DNA from: Bacteroidales bacterium
GTDB lineage: Bacteria; Bacteroidota; Bacteroidia; Bacteroidales; Dysgonomonadaceae
NCBI GenBank assembly: GCA_012838585.1
Contig: DUPB01000211.1
Location: 1 to 51,519, forward strand
Direction: 5' to 3'
Length of the DNA: 51,519 nt
The notes beneath the pieces were generated by a model. It was not told the origin of the DNA. It searched no databases and worked only from the letters and a program-made list of their open reading frames with translations. The translations under genes and the position numbers were made by a program. Below, one piece after another: positions 1 through 8,900 of this stretch (positions are counted from its first letter, which is position 1; each line of letters begins with the position of its first letter).

Positions 1-2086
1 GCCGGGAGATGTTATACCGTTGCAGGTACGCGTAATCGCCTACTCCCGACTGGTTTCCCGTCTGTCCCCATCCCCCGCGTAGCTTGAGGTCATCAAGCCA
101 ATTGAAGTCCTGCATGAAGCTTTCCGAGGATAGGCGCCACGCGGCGGAAAGGGAGGGGAAGTAGCCCCAGCGGTAGTCGGGGTGTAGCTTCGAGGAGCCG
201 TCAGCGCGGATATTGAATGTCAAGAGGTACTTGCCATCGTAGTTGTAAGCTATTCGTCCGAATCCCGACATGATGCCCCAGGCTGAGGCGTTGGAACCGG
301 TATTGTTCCACGCTATTTTGTTGGCCGCGTTCAGCGTTTGGATGCTCGCGTCTTTGTAGTGTGAACCATTGATATAGTTCTGCGACCACCGCGAGTCGGT
401 CCACGATGTGCCTGCCATGCCCTCCACGTGGTGAAGGTTAGCGAAGGTTGTTTTGTAGGTCAGCACGTTATCAAAGATCAGCAACTGGTTCGTGCTGCGG
501 TTATCCCATGCCGATCCCCAGTCGTCGCGATCTGCCCCGTGGACTGGCGGTGTAAAGCCGGTATTCTTCCCGTTCCTTCGGTCTAAGGTGAAGGACGTTT
601 TCAGTGTCAGGTCCGGATGGAAGGTTATGGTTGAGTTGACCGAAGCGATCAGCCGGTTCTCGTTGTTCTTGTTGTTCTTTCCATTTTCTAACGACTCGAT
701 CGGGTTGGTGATGTTTTGCCCGAAGAAGAGACGGTTGTACAATCCGGTCTCCGGGTCCTTGATGGTGGCTGCCGTGGGAAGGTTCACCACGGATAGCACC
801 ACGCCGCCCCGGTTGGAGCCTAAGCCGGTGGTGACCCCGTTCCGCGTGTTGTCGGAGTAGGAGAGGTTCAACCCGAAGCGCAGCCAGTCACGCACCTGGC
901 TCTCCACGTTGCTTCGCAGGTTGAATCTACGAAAGAAGGCGGCGTTAAGTACCCCTTTCTCGTCCAGGTATCCCCCCGACACGAAGTAGCGTAGCCGCTC
1001 GTTGCCATCAGAAACCTGCAGCTGATAGTTTTGGGTGATTCCGGTGCCGTACACCTCATTGAACCAGTCGGTACGATCGGTTGTCCCCTCGGGGATAGCG
1101 CCAGGGCGTATCTCATCGATTAGCTCCTTGTACTGCGCGGCGTTGAGCGATTTGATCTGGTTGGCCACTTGGCTTGCCCCGTACTGGATATGCGCGGTTA
1201 CCTTGGCACCCGCCGTGGCCTGCTTGGTCGTGACCAGCACGACACCGTTCGCCGCGCGTGACCCGTAAATCGCGGCCGAAGAGGCATCCTTTAGTATCTG
1301 GATGTCGGCAATATCGTTGGGAGACAGGAAATTCATGTTGTCCACCGGCACCCCGTCCACGACGTATAGCGGGCTGTTGCTCCCGTTAAACGAGGTGGTT
1401 CCCCTTACCCGGATGACCATATCCCCGCCAGGGGTTCCGCTGGGTTGATAGACGTTCACCCCCGCCGCCTTCCCCTGGATGGCTTGGACGGCAGAAACGA
1501 TGGGTCGCTCATCCAGATCGTCGGTGGAGATAGAGGATACCGCCGTGGTCACGTCCCGCCTTCTCACGCTGCCGTAACCAATCACCACCACCTCGTCCAA
1601 TGCTTTCAAGTCCTCCTTCAGTGCAATATTGAACGTATTTCTACCGGCGGTATAAACCTCTTGTGGCAGGTAACCCATGTAGGAGACCTGCAGCACTGCA
1701 TTTTCGCTCACGTTGAGGGCAAAATGACCATCTATATCCGTAACGGTTCCGTTGGTGGTTCCCTTTTCAACCAGGTTAGCCCCGATAATCGGTTCACCCT
1801 TCTCATCGAGCACGAGACCGCTAATCCTTCTTTTGTCGGTATCTTGCCCGGTTGTGCTCTCGCTGATTGTTCTTCTCGTGTCGTTTTGCTCAGTAGCATA
1901 CTCGCCGATTGCCCTTCCCGCACCATCTAGTACGGCAGCGTTTTCACGTGTCATTTTCCACGTGCCATCTCTCAGGGTAGTGACCCCAGAAATCTCCTTC
2001 GGCTGAGGGTAGGGTGTCACCGCATTTCGGGCGAGCAACGATGCTCCAATAAAAAACATCATGACGAATGCTGTTGTTTTTTTCAT
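1..2086 (-). CDS. SusC/RagA-type TonB-dependent outer-membrane receptor, N-terminal part (3' end outside window)
   Basis: The reading frame is open from an ATG at 2086 to the left edge, about 695 residues of a family that usually has around 1000. It would form the outer-membrane barrel that takes up oligosaccharides together with a SusD lipoprotein, powered by TonB. Visible parts in order are a signal peptide, an unusual linker of about 60 residues, a carboxypeptidase-regulatory-like domain (from ISGLVLDEKGEPIIGANLVE, about residue 86), the plug domain with DEVVVIGYGSVRRRDVT and LYVVDGVPVDNMNF, and the start of the barrel (YGSRAANGVVLVTTK). It is divergent from the BlaI gene and shares AACTA/TAGTT palindromes with it. 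The matching SusD should lie to the left of the window. Family assignment is secure; substrate is unknown. Confidence 0.96.
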   Translation of the reverse strand, partial: MKKTTAFVMMFFIGASLLARNAVTPYPQPKEISGVTTLRDGTWKMTRENAAVLDGAGRAIGEYATEQNDTRRTISESTTGQDTDKRRISGLVLDEKGEPIIGANLVEKGTTNGTVTDIDGHFALNVSENAVLQVSYMGYLPQEVYTAGRNTFNIALKEDLKALDEVVVIGYGSVRRRDVTTAVSSISTDDLDERPIVSAVQAIQGKAAGVNVYQPSGTPGGDMVIRVRGTTSFNGSNSPLYVVDGVPVDNMNFLSPNDIADIQILKDASSAAIYGSRAANGVVLVTTKQATAGAKVTAHIQYGASQVANQIKSLNAAQYKELIDEIRPGAIPEGTTDRTDWFNEVYGTGITQNYQLQVSDGNERLRYFVSGGYLDEKGVLNAAFFRRFNLRSNVESQVRDWLRFGLNLSYSDNTRNGVTTGLGSNRGGVVLSVVNLPTAATIKDPETGLYNRLFFGQNITNPIESLENGKNNKNNENRLIASVNSTITFHPDLTLKTSFTLDRRNGKNTGFTPPVHGADRDDWGSAWDNRSTNQLLIFDNVLTYKTTFANLHHVEGMAGTSWTDSRWSQNYINGSHYKDASIQTLNAANKIAWNNTGSNASAWGIMSGFGRIAYNYDGKYLLTFNIRADGSSKLHPDYRWGYFPSLSAAWRLSSESFMQDFNWLDDLKLRGGWGQTGNQSGVGDYAYLQRYNISR

Positions 2087-2114
2087 GATCTATCTATTTA
2101 AAAAATGCTGAGTC

Positions 2115-2124
2115 AACTATAGTT
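2115..2124. promoter_or_regulatory. AACTATAGTT palindrome in the susC leader
   Basis: This is a perfect 10-bp palindrome about 30 bp upstream of the receptor start codon and downstream of its predicted -7 box. The same AACTA/TAGTT half sites recur upstream of the BlaI gene, so it may be an additional repressor site that couples the receptor to the BlaI regulator. The sequence is certain; binding is inference. Confidence 0.4.
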
Positions 2125-2159
2125 ACTTAGGCTGACCCCGTGTTTTCGGTATGATGAAA

Positions 2160-2167
2160 CAAATATA
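2160..2167 (-). promoter_or_regulatory. Bacteroidota -7 box of the susC promoter
   Basis: On the minus strand the octamer reads TATATTTG, an exact match to the Bacteroidota -7 consensus TAnnTTTG, 74 bp upstream of the receptor start codon. A -33 element is less clear (CTTTC about 20 bp further upstream). The match and position are seen directly; promoter activity is inferred. Confidence 0.55.
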
Positions 2168-2240
2168 GGCAATTTTCCCTAAGAAAGTATCTTCTTGACC
2201 ATGTTTTCTTTACATCGGCCGATTTCGTTTTTTAATTATT

Positions 2241-2300
2241 AACTAAAAAATATAGTTCATTTAACTAATAAAATTAGTTTAAAAACGAAAAAGTTTAGTT
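2241..2300. promoter_or_regulatory. Probable BlaI operator cluster
   Basis: AACTA/TAGTT half sites are repeated here: AACTA(7 nt)TAGTT at 2241-2257, a perfect AACTAAT-AAA-ATTAGTT inverted repeat at 2263-2279, and a further TTTAGTT at 2294-2300 that abuts the -7 box of the BlaI gene. BlaI/MecI repressors bind dyads overlapping their own promoter as dimers, so autoregulation is the natural reading. The half sites are visible; the binding protein is inferred. Confidence 0.5.
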
Positions 2301-2307
2301 ATATTTG
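2300..2307 (+). promoter_or_regulatory. -7 box of the BlaI-M56 operon promoter
   Basis: TATATTTG matches the Bacteroidota -7 consensus TAnnTTTG, 41 bp upstream of the ATG at 2349. It is directly preceded by a TTTAGTT half site of the operator cluster, so a bound repressor would occlude it. Promoter activity is inferred from the motif and position. Confidence 0.55.
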
Positions 2308-2348
2308 TGGCGTGATAATATATCGATGATTTAAAACAGTGGGTTAAC

Positions 2349-2726
2349 ATGAAAAATTTATCGCCGAAAGAGGAGGAAGTGATGCGTTACTTTTGGGATC
2401 ACGATGCGTTGTTCGTGAAACAACTGGTGGAGATGTATCCCGAGCCCAAACCGCATTTCAACACGCTTTCCACCTATGTGCGATCGTTGGAAGAGAAAGG
2501 CTTTTTGTCGCACGAAACGTTGGGAACCACTTACCGCTATTTTACCGTTATCACGGAAGAGGAGTACCGGAACCGAACGTTGAAAAACGTGGTGAAAAAA
2601 TATTTCGACAACTCCTATCTGAGCGTGGTTTCATCGCTTATCAAAGAAGAAAATATTTCGGTGGATGAAGTGCGCCAGTTGTTGGATGAAGTGGAGAAAC
2701 TGCACGATAAAGACTCCATGAAATAA
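2349..2726 (+). CDS. BlaI/MecI-family winged-helix transcriptional repressor
   Basis: A 125-residue protein of typical BlaI/MecI length. Residues 3-75 form the winged helix (LSPKEEEVMRYFWDHDALFV, then LSTYVRSLEEKGFLSHE with the recognition helix), followed by a helical dimerisation tail. Such repressors bind dyads in their own promoter and are inactivated when the partner M56 membrane peptidase senses a signal and triggers cleavage. The partner follows 17 bp downstream, so this is a two-gene signalling operon. The promoter region holds AACTA/TAGTT dyads that also appear before the divergent susC gene. The inducing signal is unknown; in Bacteroidota many such pairs are unrelated to beta-lactams. 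Confidence 0.93.
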   Translation: MKNLSPKEEEVMRYFWDHDALFVKQLVEMYPEPKPHFNTLSTYVRSLEEKGFLSHETLGTTYRYFTVITEEEYRNRTLKNVVKKYFDNSYLSVVSSLIKEENISVDEVRQLLDEVEKLHDKDSMK

Positions 2727-2743
2727 TAGACTCATTAGGAAAA

Positions 2744-4225
2744 GTGATAGATATGGAATCATTTCTCTTTTACCTGCTCCGGGCATCGGTCGTGATGGCG
2801 CTGTTTTACGGGTTTTACAAGCTGTTTTTCGGGAAAAACACGTTTCACCGGATGAACAGGATCTTGCTTGTTCTACTCTCGATAGCCGTGTGCATGCTTC
2901 CGCTTTTCAGGTTTTCCCTTTTGCCCGAAAAAAAGCAGGAACCGATTGTGACAGAAAGTTTCACGTTCGATTTTTCGGGAATACCTGTTATGGAATACAT
3001 AGGGCCCAACGTGGAACTGCAAATGTCAATTCCCTGGCAATACATCCTGTTCGCGCTGTTTGTCACTGGCTTAGCGTTTGCCGTAACTCGCTATCTTATC
3101 GGGCTGCTCCAACTTACATGGATTATCCGAAAATCGGAAAGGCAGACCTTGGCGGACAATTCAGTTTTATGCGTCACTGAACAAGAGGTGTCGCCATTTA
3201 GTTGGTTCAACTATATAGTATTGTCACGCAACGATATGAATGCTGATAATCGCACGATTATTAATCATGAACGGGCGCATATTCATCTGTTGCACTCCGT
3301 GGATATGGTATTCTTCGACCTGTTCACTTGCCTTTTCTGGTTCAATCCCTTTTCGTGGTTGTTACGGCGTGAAATGCAATCGGTTCACGAGTATCAAGCC
3401 GATGACAGGGTTATTCAAAACGGCATCGATGTCAAACAATATCAACTTTTATTAATCCGCAAAAGCGTGGGCGAGCACAAGTTTAGCCTGGCAAATAATT
3501 TTCGTCAACGCGATTTGCACAAACGAATTCAAATGATGACGAAAAGTAAAACAGACAAACGGATGAGATGGGGTTACAGCGTGGCGCTTCCCATGTTGTT
3601 CCTGGCTATGGTGGCACTTTCGGTTCCCAAGCTGAACGCGAAAGCAGTGGAAAAGGAGGCTGACAATATGGAATTAACAGCCGAAAAGATGACTATTTCC
3701 GGACAAGTGCTGGACGAAGCAGGAAAAGCCATCGCTGGTGTAGCCGTGGTTATTAAAGGTTCAACTGCCGGTACCGTTACGGATACCGAAGGAAAATTCG
3801 CCATAAACGCCGATAAAGGAGATGTGCTGCAATTCATGATGGTGGGTTACAAACTGTTTGAATATAAGGTGGAAAAAGCCGAAAATAATTTAGTGATTTC
3901 ATTGCAGCCGGAAGAAGTGTTGGTGGTCGGTTCGGCAAAAAGGGAAGATGTTGAAATCGATAAAGATAAAGAACTGGGAGGCAAAACTGTAGTACGTGGT
4001 ACTGATGCGTTGAAAGGAGAACCGTTATTTTTTGTAGATGGGGAGGAGGTAGAGTCGCTAAATGATGTCGACCCTGATGATATCGAATCCATTTCAGTCT
4101 TAAAAAGCAAATCGGCTATAGAGCTGTACGGCGAAAAAGGAAAAGATGGGGTGATTATTATTGCTACTAAAAAAGGAAAGGATGCGGAAGAAAAAGTGAA
4201 GGTAGCAACTTCGATCAATGAGTAG
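2744..4225 (+). CDS. BlaR1/MecR1-like M56 membrane metallopeptidase with carboxypeptidase-regulatory and TonB-plug-like C-terminus
   Basis: The N-terminal half has several membrane segments (about residues 5-30, 38-58, 98-120) and the zinc-peptidase motif HERAH at 175-179, with a further transmembrane segment near 280-297. These are features of M56 sensor peptidases that inactivate BlaI repressors. The outer part differs from classical BlaR1: in place of a penicillin-binding sensor it carries a carboxypeptidase-regulatory-like domain (from TISGQVLDEAGKAIAGV) and a TonB-plug-like segment (PLFFVDGEEV...SAIELYGEKGKDGVIIIATK). The tail probably senses or contacts an outer-membrane system. The start is either GTG 2744 or ATG 2753; ATG 2753 is the more usual codon. 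Confidence 0.9.
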   Translation: MIDMESFLFYLLRASVVMALFYGFYKLFFGKNTFHRMNRILLVLLSIAVCMLPLFRFSLLPEKKQEPIVTESFTFDFSGIPVMEYIGPNVELQMSIPWQYILFALFVTGLAFAVTRYLIGLLQLTWIIRKSERQTLADNSVLCVTEQEVSPFSWFNYIVLSRNDMNADNRTIINHERAHIHLLHSVDMVFFDLFTCLFWFNPFSWLLRREMQSVHEYQADDRVIQNGIDVKQYQLLLIRKSVGEHKFSLANNFRQRDLHKRIQMMTKSKTDKRMRWGYSVALPMLFLAMVALSVPKLNAKAVEKEADNMELTAEKMTISGQVLDEAGKAIAGVAVVIKGSTAGTVTDTEGKFAINADKGDVLQFMMVGYKLFEYKVEKAENNLVISLQPEEVLVVGSAKREDVEIDKDKELGGKTVVRGTDALKGEPLFFVDGEEVESLNDVDPDDIESISVLKSKSAIELYGEKGKDGVIIIATKKGKDAEEKVKVATSINE

Positions 4226-4239
4226 CCCCCCAAATAAAG

Positions 4240-4281
4240 CCAGCATCGTCGGCTTTATAAAGGAAGCCTCGGCGATGCTGG
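4240..4281. terminator. Bidirectional terminator hairpin between convergent genes
   Basis: CCAGCATCG at 4240-4248 pairs perfectly with CGATGCTGG at 4273-4281, and an inner GGCTT/AAGCC extends the stem. It lies between the convergent M56 peptidase and GH20 genes, where it could end transcription from both sides. Termination is inferred from structure and position; neither side has a long T tract. Confidence 0.6.
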
Positions 4282-4354
4282 TAAATTATGCTCTAACGCT
4301 TAGTGAGCGATAGTGGACGGTTAACCCGTGAATCAGGTGGATAGAGCCAACTCG

Positions 4355-5908
4355 TTATTCCACGGGCTCAACGAACTCTTCGGGTGAGAAGGGGTTGAAG
4401 TAGTAGATGCCATGCTCCCGGTATAGCGTCAGGTGGTCACCGAGCCTCTCTTGGTAGTCGGAGAAGTCGGTGTTGGTACCCCAGGCCGCTTCCGCGAGGG
4501 CGCTTATTCTCGGGAAGGTCATGAAGTCGAGGCGTTCCAGCGTTTTAATGTGTTCCGTCCACAGGTTCGCTTGGACTCCCAACACTTGCTGGGTCCGGTC
4601 GCCAGCGTATTGCTCCGCGTTGAATTGGTATACTCCTTCCAGTTCACAATAAGCTCCGGCCCATCTTCTTCCCACCTGGTGTGATTCATGCTGCACGAAA
4701 TCGAAGTACAACGGGATCCTCGGGCAGAGCACTATCGGGTAGTTCCTGTCCAGCGCTTTGGTAAGGTAATCCGGTTTTTCGTGCCGCCACCAGAAGATGA
4801 TGGTCTTGTCCACGGGCAGCGAGATGTCTGCCATCTCGTCCCACGCGAGGAACTTGTTGCCCATCGCGTAAAGCGAGTCGGCCATCCGTACCATGAAGTA
4901 TTTCTCCACTTCAGTGAGGTCGGTATAGTTATTTTCCGCCATCAATCGTTGTACCCCCTCGATGTCGTTCCATTGCTGGTTCCCGAAATGGACTTCGTCG
5001 CCTCCCAAGTGGATCATTTGCGAGGGGAACAGCATGTCGACCTCCTTCAGTATATCTGTCAAGTAGCTGTAGGTGCCTTCAAGTCCCGGGTTGAATGTGA
5101 AGTTGGGGTACCGCTTCGATCCGCCCCCGCTGAATTCAGGGTAGGCCCTGTTCGCGGCGCGCGCGTGCCCCGGCATGTCCACCTCGGGGATTACCGTGAT
5201 TTTACGTTCCGCCGCGTATTTCACGATCTCGCGAATATCTTCCTGGGTGTAGTAGGTGGGTGCCGCATCGTGATCGGTATCATTCCCGATTCCCCCGATG
5301 TAGGTGAGCAAGGGGTATTTTTTAATTTCCACCCGCCAGCCAGGCTCATCGGTCAAGTGCCAGTGAAACTTGTTTAGCTTGTAGAAAGCCATCCAGTCGA
5401 GCAGCGACTTCACTTTCTCCTTGCCGAAGAAGTGGCGGGACTCATCGAGCATAACCCCCCGCCAACCATGCTTGGGGGCATCCTCGATATCCCAGCACGG
5501 GATGGCATCCGAGGAGGAGAATTGGTTCAATTGCATTAGGGAGACGATGCCATTGAATAGACCTTCTTCGGAGCCGGATTCAATTTGAATGGATTGGCTG
5601 CTCATTGTCAAGCGATAGGCTCCCGGCGGGTTGTTGTCTTTTTTGAGGATCAGCGCGATGCTCTTCTCTTTAAGATCTTTTCCCATGGGGAGGACAAATC
5701 CTTTGTCATCAAAAACTTTCCCCTGTAAAAAGTGAGCCTCATCGGCCAATAGCGGGTCGTTAAAATGGATGGCCACGTTTGCATCCAGGACAAACGAATC
5801 GCTCTTTGCTTGAAACGTTTTCGGTAACGGGATAATCGATGGCGTACTTTGGGCGAAGAGCCAGGAAGTGCAGGCCAAAAGCAGGAAAAAGGAGATTGTT
5901 TTCTTCAT
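4355..5908 (-). CDS. Exported GH20 beta-N-acetylhexosaminidase
   Basis: A 517-residue protein with a signal peptide (ending near LFAQ) and typical GH20 layout: an N-terminal GH20b-like domain (IIPLPKTFQAKSDSFVLDAN) followed by a TIM barrel. Diagnostic motifs are FHWHLTDEPGWRVEIK and HLGGDEVHFG, whose Asp-Glu pair (about 304-305) orients the substrate acetamido group and acts as acid/base. It would release terminal GlcNAc or GalNAc from glycans in the periplasm or at the surface. It is the last gene of the long minus-strand array. Its product would feed the NagA/NagB-type genes at 29.5-31.6 kb. Which hexosamine and linkage it prefers cannot be read from sequence. Confidence 0.95.
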   Translation of the reverse strand: MKKTISFFLLLACTSWLFAQSTPSIIPLPKTFQAKSDSFVLDANVAIHFNDPLLADEAHFLQGKVFDDKGFVLPMGKDLKEKSIALILKKDNNPPGAYRLTMSSQSIQIESGSEEGLFNGIVSLMQLNQFSSSDAIPCWDIEDAPKHGWRGVMLDESRHFFGKEKVKSLLDWMAFYKLNKFHWHLTDEPGWRVEIKKYPLLTYIGGIGNDTDHDAAPTYYTQEDIREIVKYAAERKITVIPEVDMPGHARAANRAYPEFSGGGSKRYPNFTFNPGLEGTYSYLTDILKEVDMLFPSQMIHLGGDEVHFGNQQWNDIEGVQRLMAENNYTDLTEVEKYFMVRMADSLYAMGNKFLAWDEMADISLPVDKTIIFWWRHEKPDYLTKALDRNYPIVLCPRIPLYFDFVQHESHQVGRRWAGAYCELEGVYQFNAEQYAGDRTQQVLGVQANLWTEHIKTLERLDFMTFPRISALAEAAWGTNTDFSDYQERLGDHLTLYREHGIYYFNPFSPEEFVEPVE

Positions 5909-5948
5909 TTTACACGGTTATTTTAAATTGATTGAATTCTCTTTGCGG

Positions 5949-5956
5949 CGAAGATA
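5949..5956 (-). promoter_or_regulatory. Possible -7 box for the GH20 gene
   Basis: The minus strand reads TATCTTCG, one mismatch from TAnnTTTG, 41 bp upstream of the GH20 start and with a CTTGCACC element about 22 bp further upstream. The GH20 gene may therefore be transcribed separately from the upstream GH106-like gene. The match is weak. Confidence 0.3.
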
Positions 5957-5994
5957 CGCATTTTTCGTGAAGATGGTGCAAGGGGTGTGCTTAT

Positions 5995-8900
5995 TTACGG
6001 CTGCTCCATGTCATAGGTTAGGATAGCAACTGGTCCGATTAACCCGGCCTTGGGGTTTCCCCGGTAGGGGGTGGGTAGGGTTTGGTAATGGTTCGAGAGG
6101 GTGCTGTATACCAGTACCTCGATCTCGATCTCCTGCCCGTCGCCCACGAAAGGGGTGATATCCAGTCGATAGGGTGGAGCAATCAGGATACCTGCCGACT
6201 CCCCGTTCACCTTGACCTCGCACGTGGCAATTACCTCTCCCAAATCCAGCATTACCTTGCCCCGACCACTCGTTTCATCCACAATGGGTAGTGTAACCTT
6301 TTTCTTGTAGCGCATGCCCCCCGAGTAGTAGCGGAGAGCTCCTTGTTCCGACCAGTCCCCGGTCTCCATGATACCCGAGGAGGTTTTGAGGCGGATCGGT
6401 TCCGGGAAGACGCTCGCTCCTTGGTAGCCTATCTCGGGGCGGACGGTAAGGGCCACCTGTCCAACCCTCTCCTCTTTTTTATCAAGGCGGACAAGATATT
6501 CTCTTTGGTTGTCCTTTTCAGGTACAAGCCGTAGCTCTTCGGGCTGGATCCTCTTGCCGTTAAACCACAGGGCCACCACTTCGCCGTGTACCGCAAAGGT
6601 CATCTCTTCAAGCCCCGGCGCGGTTTTAAAACGGAAGTTCCAGTTGCCTTGTTGTCCAGCACTGTACTTTGTCTCATTGTGATCTTGTACATCACTTAGC
6701 TTTTGTGCCTGCTCGCTTGCCTGTTCCCCACGGGAATCCTTCCCCCCTTCATAGGGGTTAAACATCAGTTGGCCGCTCCGGTTCCACCGGGAGGCGACCT
6801 CGTTGGCGTAGGGGGATAACTTTTCCGGCGTTGGCGTCTCTATCGGGTAGATGACCACGATGCTTCGTTTTCGGTTGTCCGGCATGGAGCCGGTACGCGC
6901 TTGAAAGTCCACCTTCTCCGAACCGGAGTAATCAACTTCCAGTTGGTGCCATCCTTTTGTCATGGTTACCCGCTTTTCCACCTCTTCGCCATCTATTCGC
7001 ACGCGGTCGGGTTTCACCCCATCTGTCTCAATCCGGTAGCCCCCGTTCTCGGGCGCGTAGACGTGTGTACGGAACTGCTGGTTCTTTCCCTTGTCCAAGA
7101 TAAAGAAGCGGTCGTCTACCTTCCCTTTCAGGCCGTGGTACCCCTGTCCCCCGGGATTGTCCCATACGCCGTATTGCCAGGAGAAGGAGACCGTCTCCCA
7201 GTCAGACATGCCCTCCGCTTTGGTTTCGACTTGTGGTCCATACCCGTAGATCTCTTCCTTCCAATTGCTGTCGTCAAACTCCGGCTTCGTCCAGTCCAAA
7301 TCCGAGGGTAAGTTCGGCTCAGGGTTGGAAGTTGATTGCGTGTTTCGTTCCGGGTCAGATTTCGAGGATGGTATGAGTGATGTCGGGGGGAGTGATACGG
7401 GTATGCACTTGAAGGAGCGCGCTTCTGCCCCGATCATCCCATCGAAGGCGGGGAACCGGTAGTCTCCCCATTTGTTGTTCAGGGTGGGTACCAGCTCCGC
7501 CTCCCATTCGCCATCCAGCGATACCCGCATGGTGGGATCTGCCTCTGCGATTACTTCCTTCGCCCTTTTGGGTTCGCCCGGTGAGAAGACGATCAAGTAG
7601 GAGTTGCCCGTCTCTTTTTGTAGGCGCACCCATGTTCCCTCGTCCGTTACTTTTTGAACGGGGTAGGGTTCCGTGGTACCCGCGTGGGCATCCCACAGTT
7701 CCACCTTCCCCTTGGCACGGAAGAAACAGTCGGTATCCTTTTCTACGTCGGTTACCATGTAGAGATCCCGTTGGCCGATCCTCCGATGCAGCACCTTCCC
7801 CGTTCCATTTCCTGGCAGGAAGTCCGGCGTGATGAGCCCGGGAATCTGTTTTTCCAGCGATTCGGTGATGTACCAGCCAATGCCTCCCGCTTGGTTGGTT
7901 TGCTTATCGACGTTTTTCTCCTCGTCCCGTTCCTTGGCCGTGATGCCGAACAGCTCCTTCACGAGACGGTCCACCTCCGGGTCATTCTCCCCTTGTCGAT
8001 CGCTGGCACGCGGGAGCTCACCAGTGGCCAGTACGATGCCGCCCGAGCGGTAAAAATCGACGATCTTTTGAAGCGAAGCGAAGTGGATCGCCTTCATATC
8101 TGCCAGCAGGATGATCTGGTAACGCTCGTCCGCCATCTTTAGCGTGTTGCCCGAGATAACAGCGTCCCTCAAGGAACGGAAGTCCACGAAGTCGTAGTCA
8201 AGGCCCGAGTCGCTCAGCTTCCTGGCCGTGGCGAACACGCTGTCGGGCTTTGTTCCCGGGTAGGCCTGCATCGGCTCCGTAGGGTAGAGTAGGGCGATGT
8301 CGCACACGTGGCTTCCCTGACTCAGCAGGTAGCTCATCCGCTCCGTGTACTCGAGCCACTGCTTCATGTGGGGCCAGTAGGGCATCCTGAAGTGAAAATC
8401 GGGCGGCGCCCACTCCCACCATCCCCCGTGCGTTGAATAGTAGAGGCCGTGCATGCAGACCAGGTTTCCCCCTGCCACGAAGTGGTGGTCGATTTGCTGG
8501 GTGAGCCACGCTCCCGAGCTGCCCCATCCCATGCTGTGGAAGGCCTCCAGCCAGGTGCGCGGCCGCTGGTACAGGTGGGTGATGGAGCTGGATACCTTCG
8601 TCTCGATGAAGCTGGAACCCCTTGCCGGCGCATCGTTCCCGGGTGCCGTGTACCAGGAGTTCGCCCTGAAGTAATCGATGTAGGCGGTCGGGTTCTTCCC
8701 GCGACTAAGGTTGTCGGCCCCGTACATCAACCCCCTCTCCGCGTGCCAGTCGTAAATCGGTTTGTAGTATCTCTCTTCCGAAAGGTCCATCAGCACTTCG
8801 CAATAGTCGAGTCTCACCTTAGGCATTTCCGGTCCGATCTCTTCCACCAGAGCGGGCAGGTAGGGGACGATGTCGTAGCCCTTTCTATTAAGAAACTCCT

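Noticed and set aside
2349-4225. Beta-lactam resistance signalling pair
   Set aside because: The M56 protein has no penicillin-binding sensor domain and no beta-lactamase gene is in the window.
4688-5377. Plus-strand open frame of 229 codons opposite GH20
   Set aside because: The minus-strand frame carries all GH20 motifs; the antisense frame lacks any family feature.
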